Below, piece by piece: positions 14,784-19,814 of a DNA stretch of 19,814 nt; position 1 is the first letter of the stretch; each line of letters opens with the position of its first letter. This DNA is from an uncultured Bacillota bacterium (GTDB taxonomy: Bacteria > Bacillota > Clostridia > Lachnospirales > CAG-274). A program made the translations under genes and the position numbers. The notes beneath the pieces are model-generated. The model was not told where the DNA came from and searched no databases. It saw only the letters and a list, made by a program, of their open reading frames with translations. The stretch covers positions 1 through 19,814 of the forward strand of contig CATZZP010000027.1 in the NCBI GenBank assembly GCA_958426775.1. The letters run 5' to 3'.

Positions 14784-15583
14784 AAAAGTCAAGGCATATT
14801 TTCTCCAAACTGCTCTTTGGGGCAATGATGGTGTTTTTCTATTTACCGATAGTTTATACGGTTATATTTTCCTTTAACAGCACCAAATCCCTAAGTAAGT
14901 TTGGAGGCTTTTCTCTGCAGTGGTATGAAAAGCTCTTTAAAAACTCCGATATGATGGATTCCCTTTTCAATACGGTTGTTATAGCGGTGCTTGCAACAAT
15001 AATATCTACCGTGGTAGGCACAATAACCGCAATAGGCTTGTCAAAATCCAATAAAATATTAAGGGTGATAGTAGAGCAGATAAATGACCTGCCTGTTATG
15101 AACCCTGATATTGTAACTGCAATAGGGCTTTTAATGTTTTTTAGCTCCCTTTCTATAGAAAAGGGCTTTTTAACCCTGCTTTTAGCCCACATTATGTTTT
15201 GTATACCCTTTGTAATACTGAGCGTATCGCCTAAGCTTCGCTCCCTTGACCCAAACATTCTGGATGCGGCACTGGATTTAGGCTGTACACCGACCCAGGC
15301 ACTTATGAAGGTTATAGTACCTCAAATTACTTCGGGCATAATGGCAGGTGCTTTAATAGCCTTTACCATGAGCTTTGATGATTTTATTATATCTTATTTT
15401 GTAACAGGCAACGGCGTAAACAATATATCTATTATGATTTACACTATGTCAAAGAGAGTAAATCCCACAATAAATGCGGTATCTACATTAATAATAGGGG
15501 TAATTACTGTCGGTCTTCTGGCAGTAAATATAATTCCTGTACTCAGGGATAAAAAAATAAACAATAAGGAGATTAACAAATGA
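14780..15583 (+). CDS. potC: Polyamine ABC transporter permease PotC
   Basis: Second membrane subunit. 267 residues, about six membrane spans, first at about 10-30, and the EAA-type coupling motif DAALDLGCTPTQALMKVIVPQITSG. The start is TTG 14780, overlapping the potB TGA, with GGGAGG about nine bases upstream. The first ATG downstream would remove most of the first membrane span, so the TTG is preferred. TMSFDDFIISYF and the NNISIMIYTMSKR segment near the C-terminus are typical of PotC. Its stop overlaps the potD start (ATGA). Confidence 0.93.
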   Translation: MKKSRHIFSKLLFGAMMVFFYLPIVYTVIFSFNSTKSLSKFGGFSLQWYEKLFKNSDMMDSLFNTVVIAVLATIISTVVGTITAIGLSKSNKILRVIVEQINDLPVMNPDIVTAIGLLMFFSSLSIEKGFLTLLLAHIMFCIPFVILSVSPKLRSLDPNILDAALDLGCTPTQALMKVIVPQITSGIMAGALIAFTMSFDDFIISYFVTGNGVNNISIMIYTMSKRVNPTINAVSTLIIGVITVGLLAVNIIPVLRDKKINNKEINK

Positions 15584-16662
15584 AAAAATTAATTGCGGCA
15601 ACACTTGCTGCTGTTATGCTTACAGGCTGCAGCGGCGGAACTTCGGGGGAAAGTACGGCTCAAAATGCAGAGGAGAAGTACGGTTCAACTACACTTAAGT
15701 TTTTCAACTGGGGTGAGTACATCGGCGAGGAGGTAATCTCTAACTTTGAGGCGGAGTACGGAGTTGACGTTATTTCGGAGTACTTTGACTCCAACGAGGC
15801 TATGTACACCAAGCTACAGGCGGGAGATGTATATGATGTGCTTGTACCCTCTGACTATATGATTGAAAGGTTAATGAATGAGGATATGCTTCAGCCTATT
15901 GACAAGAGCATTGTAACTAACCTTGGCAATATTACAGACGGTTGTAAAAACCTTGAGTATGACCCTGACAATACCTATAGCGTACCATACTTCTGGGGTA
16001 CTGTAGGCCTTGTTTACAACAAAAACAACGTAGAACTTACAGAGCTTGAGGAAAAGGGCTACAATATTCTTCTTGATGAAAAGTATAAGGGAAATATATA
16101 TATTTATGACTCTGAAAGAGATGCCTTTATGGTAGCCTTAAAGGCATTAGGCTATTCTATGAATACCGAAAACGAGCAGGAGATAGACGAGGCTTACAAA
16201 TGGTTACAGCAGGTAAATTCCACAATGGAGCCGTCCTATGTAACAGACGAGGTTATCGACTCAATGGTAAACGGCAATAAGGATATTGCGGTAGTTTACA
16301 GCGGTGATGCGGCTTACATTCTTTCACAGAATGAGGATATGGGCTACTTTACACCAAACGAGGGTACAAACCTTTGGAGCGATGCTATGGTTATACCTAA
16401 AAATGCGGAAAATCCAAAGCTTGCAAATGAGTTTATTAATTATATTTTAACCTATGATGCATCCTATGACAATTCCTCAACCGTAGGATACGCTTCCTCA
16501 AACGATGAGGTTTTAAAGGAAATGTCCCAGGAGGGCGGAGAGTATTTTGAAAATGAGGCTTATCTTCCGAGAATAGGCTATGAAAAGGATGAAATTTTCC
16601 ACGATAATGAGGTTTTAAGAGTTAAGCTTTCCGAGCTTTGGGCAAAGGTTAAGGCTGAATAA
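15580..16662 (+). CDS. potD: Polyamine-binding lipoprotein PotD
   Basis: Substrate-binding component of the importer. 360 residues: lipoprotein signal with lipobox LTGC (Cys17), a Ser/Gly linker, then a two-lobed binding fold. LKFFNWGEYIGEEVISNFE at the start of the domain, FDSNEAMYTKLQAGDVYDVLVPSDYMI, PYFWGTVGLVYNKN, VYSGDAAYIL and NEGTNLWSDAMVIPKNAENP are the recognisable PotD segments lining the polyamine pocket. Preferred polyamine (spermidine or putrescine) cannot be decided from this. AAGGAG precedes ATG 15580. Last gene of potABCD; a terminator follows seven bases after the stop. Confidence 0.94.
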   Translation: MKKLIAATLAAVMLTGCSGGTSGESTAQNAEEKYGSTTLKFFNWGEYIGEEVISNFEAEYGVDVISEYFDSNEAMYTKLQAGDVYDVLVPSDYMIERLMNEDMLQPIDKSIVTNLGNITDGCKNLEYDPDNTYSVPYFWGTVGLVYNKNNVELTELEEKGYNILLDEKYKGNIYIYDSERDAFMVALKALGYSMNTENEQEIDEAYKWLQQVNSTMEPSYVTDEVIDSMVNGNKDIAVVYSGDAAYILSQNEDMGYFTPNEGTNLWSDAMVIPKNAENPKLANEFINYILTYDASYDNSSTVGYASSNDEVLKEMSQEGGEYFENEAYLPRIGYEKDEIFHDNEVLRVKLSELWAKVKAE

Positions 16663-16668
16663 GAAATT

Positions 16669-16693
16669 TACCCCCATTTTTGGGGGTATTTTT
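16669..16693 (+). terminator. Intrinsic terminator of potABCD
   Basis: TACCCCCA (16669-16676) and TGGGGGTA (16681-16688) with a TTTT loop, then five T. Confidence 0.92.
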
Positions 16694-16706
16694 GTGTTTA
16701 AAAATA

Positions 16707-16715
16707 TGCTATAAT
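16707..16715 (+). promoter_or_regulatory. Extended -10 promoter of ispF
   Basis: TGC-TATAAT (-10 at 16710-16715). The -35 position falls in the T-rich tail of the preceding terminator and has no good match. Start would be near 16722, about 27 bases before the ispF ATG. Confidence 0.55.
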
Positions 16716-16748
16716 TAAGTATAAATTATAATGAAAGGGGAAATTAAT

Positions 16749-17228
16749 ATGAATTTCAGAGTGGGCTTAGGCTATGATGTACACAGGCTTACAGAGGATA
16801 GAGAGCTTATATTGGGAGGCGTTAAAATACCTTACGAAAAGGGTCTTTTAGGACATTCCGATGCAGACGTGCTTGTCCATGCCGTAATGGACGCACTTTT
16901 AGGTGCCTGCAAGCTGGGTGATATAGGTCAGCATTTTCCCGATACAGACCCAAGGTATAAGGACATTTCAAGTATAACTCTCCTTAAGCACGTAGGCGGA
17001 CTTTTAGAGAAAAAGGGCTATAAGGCAGTTAATATTGACTCAATTATTGTGGCACAGCGACCTAAAATGATGCCTCATATACCTGAAATGGAAAAAAATA
17101 TTTCAGCCGCACTTAATATACCTGTTGATGCTGTTAATGTAAAGGCTACCACAGAGGAGGGCTTAGGCTTTACGGGTATGGGTGAGGGTATAGCCTCAAA
17201 GGCAGTTTGTATGGTGCAAAGAGTATAA
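16749..17228 (+). CDS. ispF: 2-C-methyl-D-erythritol 2,4-cyclodiphosphate synthase
   Basis: Forms the cyclic diphosphate in the methylerythritol phosphate route to isoprenoids, with release of CMP; a trimeric, metal-dependent cytosolic enzyme. 159 residues with GYDVHR (metal ligands Asp and His), GHSDADVLVHAVMDALLGA (third ligand His), DIGQHFPDTDPRYK, and the C-terminal KATTEEGLGFTGMGEGI. I start at ATG 16749, eight bases after GAAAGGGG. The earlier in-frame ATG 16731 would put that ribosome site inside the gene and add six non-conserved residues. Own promoter and terminator, so not tied to potABCD. Confidence 0.95.
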   Translation: MNFRVGLGYDVHRLTEDRELILGGVKIPYEKGLLGHSDADVLVHAVMDALLGACKLGDIGQHFPDTDPRYKDISSITLLKHVGGLLEKKGYKAVNIDSIIVAQRPKMMPHIPEMEKNISAALNIPVDAVNVKATTEEGLGFTGMGEGIASKAVCMVQRV

Positions 17229-17280
17229 TTGTATACTGATATAATTTAAAGAAATAATAATTTATATGTACAAGTTTCAT

Positions 17281-17350
17281 AAAGAGATTTTGACAATTTT
17301 AACGAAAACGCTTGATTTTTTTGTTGTAAAATTGACAAAATCTCTTTTTT
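17281..17350 (+). terminator. Long-stem terminator after ispF
   Basis: AAAGAGATTTTG (17281-17292) pairs with CAAAATCTCTTT (17336-17347); after one A-A mismatch CAATTTTA pairs further in. Six T end at 17350. The stem is about 20 bp, longer than the other terminators here. Confidence 0.85.
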
Positions 17351-17453
17351 GGGTAAAAAAATAATTAAAATGATAAAAAAACAACTATCTTTTGACGTTT
17401 TTTATGCTAATCTACAAAAATGATTAAATTTGGTTAAATTACCATTAATTTCC

Positions 17454-17482
17454 TTGAACAATAAATACAAAAATGTTAGTAT
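17454..17482 (+). promoter_or_regulatory. Promoter of the pectinesterase-like gene
   Basis: TTGAAC (17454-17459), 17-base spacer, extended -10 TGT-TAGTAT (17477-17482). This leaves a 5' leader of about 130 bases to ATG 17617. That leader has a small AGGAT/ATCCT hairpin but no riboswitch or terminator that I recognise. The rest of 17351-17453 is AT-rich without a feature. Confidence 0.6.
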
Positions 17483-17616
17483 TGTATTATTGATAATATA
17501 TAAAACTATGTGGGAGGCGATTATAAAAAGGGTTATAACAAAAGGATTGGATGTCATCCTGAACAAGCTTGGGATTTTAATAGGATTTATTAAATTTATT
17601 TAAAGGAGGAATAATT

Positions 17617-19764
17617 ATGAACAATTTTAAAAGAGCTTTAAGCTCTGTGTTGGCATTTGTTATGCTTTGCTCATGTGTAATGATTGCTAATGTCAGTACT
17701 GTAATGGCGGCGGATTATGTAGACCGAGCTACTGTTACAGTTAGCTCTGATGGGAAAAATAAAACATGGGACTATTCTAAAGCTGCAAATTTGTCCTTGG
17801 AAGTTGGCGATACTGTAGATGGTATTGTAGTTGGTGCTTCAGGAACATATACTGATAGGACAAAGATAAATAGTAATGCACTTAATGTGAGGGCAACAGG
17901 TATTATCAAGGTACCTGTACCTGAAAACAGTACAGGTACAATCAGCGTTGTGTGTACCGGTAATGCGACTGACAGATTATTAACTCTTGAGGATGATACA
18001 TCTCTTACTATTCCTATGTCAAAAAGCGGAAATAGTGTATCTTTTACTACAAGCCACAGTAACGATGGTTATCTTTCATTAGAAAGTAATGGTGATTATA
18101 AGATAGCATCTTTAACTGTTACACTTACAAGTGACCATACCTTTGGTGCAGTTACAACCTATACAATTACTGGTGCTTGTACAGGTCTTGAGGCAGGTAC
18201 AACATTCAACTTAACCAACGGCACAACCACATATACAGCTACAGTTAATGATGACGGAACAGGTTATACCGTAACTTCAACTACAGGCGTTGATACTACG
18301 GGTACATATACAGCATCTTTAAATAATTACAGTGTTACATATGCTGACAGTGCAACAGGTATAACAATAAGCGGCTCAGATACTACATTTACTGCAACTC
18401 CAAGTATTGCATTTGCACAATTATCATTAGGTAATTTGTCAGAAGGCACTTACGGTGGTACTGTAATAAATAATGGTTTACCTAATTTTGAAATTGCTTC
18501 AACCAATGGAGTTGGTGAAATATCAGGTACTCATTACAGAATCAGAGGTACTATGAGGTTTAAACTGGCACAGGAAGCTACAGTTGTAATTAATGCCAGG
18601 TGTGCTTCAAGTACATCAGGAAGAAGCGTAACCATGTCCTTAACAGATGAAAGCGGTACAGCACAGTCTATCAGTTATGGAGAAACTTCAGCTACTTCAG
18701 TTACATTAGAGGCCGGCGGTGCATTAACAGATTATACATTATCACTTCCTGCCGGAACATATACACTTACTGCTGATTCTTCCAATACATCTTTGCAGAT
18801 TGCAAGTATTACCGTAACTAAAGCAACTACAGAGTCTACTACAGAAACAACTACCGAGGCTGCCACAGAAGCAACTACCGAGGCTCAGTCCGGTATTACA
18901 TATCCCGGCGGTAATGTAATATATGGTAGTTATACAAGTCTCATAACAGCTCTTACAGAGGATAATGGTTTCTATGTAAACAACTGTAGCACAATAGAAA
19001 AGAGAGAAGTAACTCTCTATTCTGAGTTAGATACCACTAATAATCCTGATAAGAATTCCTACATCTCATTTAACTTAGCTGATACAGCTACTATGAGCTT
19101 TATAGTAGGTAATAAAGATATAGCAATTTATAATTCTGATAATACAATAAAAGAAACTTTGGGAACAGGTTCTGCAACAGTAACCTTAAATGCCGGAAGC
19201 TATTATGTTAAGTCGGCTTCAACAAATGAAAGTGGTTCTAAAATTAAAATTGATTCAAGCACCAACTTTGTAGTTGCAAAAGACGGAGAAATATATTATA
19301 CAGTAACCTTCAATGCTACTGTAGACGGAACAACAGTAAATGATTGGGCTGGTTTAAAGGAAACTCTCGGAAATGCTCCTATTGTTACGGTCAATGGTGC
19401 CGCATTTACTGTTTCTGAGAATGATAGTGGTGTAGGCTATGTAAGTGTACCGGCTAACGCAGCTCTTAAGGTAAATTATACTCACGGCAATTACAGTATG
19501 ACAGCTATAGATACAACAATTACCGGAGATACAACAATAACTCTTGTATTTACAACGCAAACATCATCGGATAAGCCTCAATATGAAGGAGAGGTAGATA
19601 CTGATGGTTACTATGTTGGCTATGCTGAGGTATCCGGTGCAAAGGGTACATATGATACTATTCAGGCTGCAGTTGATGCTGTAGAATTAGCCGGTGGTAA
19701 TGCAACAATCTATATAGCTGACGGTCGTTATGAAGAAGAAGTTGTAGTAGAGGGTAATGGTTGA
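17617..19764 (+). CDS. Secreted multidomain pectinesterase-like protein, C-terminally truncated
   Basis: 715 residues remain. Signal peptide about 1-32 (cut near VMAA). Three Thr/Ser-rich beta-type segments follow (about 33-175, 265-400, 427-555), two of which end in a similar IASLTVT/IASITVT strand; these are probably carbohydrate-binding or other accessory domains, not identified further. A Thr/Glu linker, TTESTTETTTEAATEATTEA (404-423), separates the second and third. From about 677, GTYDTIQAAVDAV and IYIADGRYEEEVVV match the opening of a pectin methylesterase (CE8) beta-helix, which normally runs about 300 residues; here it stops after about 40 residues. The stop codon belongs to foreign-looking sequence starting at 19762. 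AAAGGAGG precedes the ATG. The enzyme is therefore presumably inactive as found. Confidence 0.75.
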   Translation: MNNFKRALSSVLAFVMLCSCVMIANVSTVMAADYVDRATVTVSSDGKNKTWDYSKAANLSLEVGDTVDGIVVGASGTYTDRTKINSNALNVRATGIIKVPVPENSTGTISVVCTGNATDRLLTLEDDTSLTIPMSKSGNSVSFTTSHSNDGYLSLESNGDYKIASLTVTLTSDHTFGAVTTYTITGACTGLEAGTTFNLTNGTTTYTATVNDDGTGYTVTSTTGVDTTGTYTASLNNYSVTYADSATGITISGSDTTFTATPSIAFAQLSLGNLSEGTYGGTVINNGLPNFEIASTNGVGEISGTHYRIRGTMRFKLAQEATVVINARCASSTSGRSVTMSLTDESGTAQSISYGETSATSVTLEAGGALTDYTLSLPAGTYTLTADSSNTSLQIASITVTKATTESTTETTTEAATEATTEAQSGITYPGGNVIYGSYTSLITALTEDNGFYVNNCSTIEKREVTLYSELDTTNNPDKNSYISFNLADTATMSFIVGNKDIAIYNSDNTIKETLGTGSATVTLNAGSYYVKSASTNESGSKIKIDSSTNFVVAKDGEIYYTVTFNATVDGTTVNDWAGLKETLGNAPIVTVNGAAFTVSENDSGVGYVSVPANAALKVNYTHGNYSMTAIDTTITGDTTITLVFTTQTSSDKPQYEGEVDTDGYYVGYAEVSGAKGTYDTIQAAVDAVELAGGNATIYIADGRYEEEVVVEGNG

Positions 19765-19814
19765 ACTATAGTCAATAAAGTAGACAATAAAAAAAGAAAA
19801 AATAACCTACCGGG
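19762..19814. mobile_element. Probable insertion-sequence end (IS3-like), partial
   Basis: TGAACTATAGTC then AAAGTAGACAAT resembles the terminal repeat of IS3-family elements, which begin TGAACT and carry a GTAGACA or GTTAGACA block. It starts where the pectinesterase-like frame is cut. The A-rich run and AACCTACCGGG at 19804-19814 read on the minus strand as the 3' arm of a hairpin followed by T-rich sequence, so the transposase may lie to the right and point towards this end. Only 53 bases are in view. Confidence 0.5.

Noticed and set aside
16731..16748. ispF start at ATG 16731
   Set aside because: The added codons are the Shine-Dalgarno itself; IspF proteins begin at about the MNFRVGLGYDVH position.
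17617..19764. Sortase anchor in the secreted proteins
   Set aside because: LPAGT in the pectinesterase-like protein is internal, lacks the final G of LPXTG, and has no membrane span or basic tail after it; none occurs in the vWA protein either.

Overview
The window looks like chromosomal DNA of a low-GC anaerobic Clostridium-class Firmicute from a gut or rumen-type habitat. Grounds for this are near-consensus sigma-A promoters with TGn extended -10 elements, strong GGAGG ribosome sites, a CarD-family regulator, secreted serpins, a cellulose-binding surface protein under a c-di-GMP riboswitch, and a secreted pectin-esterase-like protein with a Thr/Glu-rich linker. No rRNA or tRNA gene and no CRISPR array was seen. 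I do not name a species.

Layout. (1) 1-4861 is housekeeping: a triple-hairpin array, hisC (-), divergent nudC (+), a secreted NlpC/P60 hydrolase (-), a CarD-type RNA polymerase regulator (-), nth (+) and a small two-CxxC protein (+). (2) 4931-7540 holds two tandem secreted serpins, the first a predicted lipoprotein and the second fused to a copper-amine-oxidase-N-like stalk domain, ending in a strong terminator. (3) 7541-12060 is an AT-richer surface module: promoter, c-di-GMP-I riboswitch with its own terminator, then a large secreted protein (two CBM2-like domains, thrombospondin-type-3 calcium repeats, a von Willebrand A domain). Its reading frame breaks at a run of nine A and continues in another frame for about 257 codons; a small membrane protein follows. 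(4) 12188-16693 is a complete polyamine ABC transporter operon, potABCD, behind a good promoter and an unexplained structured leader ending in an intrinsic terminator. PotA carries two extra Ig-like repeats of a type known from cell-surface proteins, inserted in its cytosolic TOBE region. (5) 16707-17350 is ispF with its own promoter and terminator. (6) 17454-19814 is a secreted multidomain protein whose C-terminal pectinesterase-like domain stops after about 40 residues, exactly where a sequence resembling an IS3-family insertion-sequence end begins.

How it fits together. hisC, nudC, nth, ispF and potABCD are ordinary core functions. The accessory parts all point outward: serpins against proteases outside the cell, a c-di-GMP-controlled adhesin-like protein that may bind plant polysaccharide, and a broken pectin-active enzyme. 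The observations most worth following are the riboswitch with its frameshifted vWA/CBM2 protein, the surface-type repeats inside PotA, the pot leader attenuator, and the serpin pair.

Start sites were re-chosen from ribosome binding sites for hisC, carD, serpin 1, potB and ispF.
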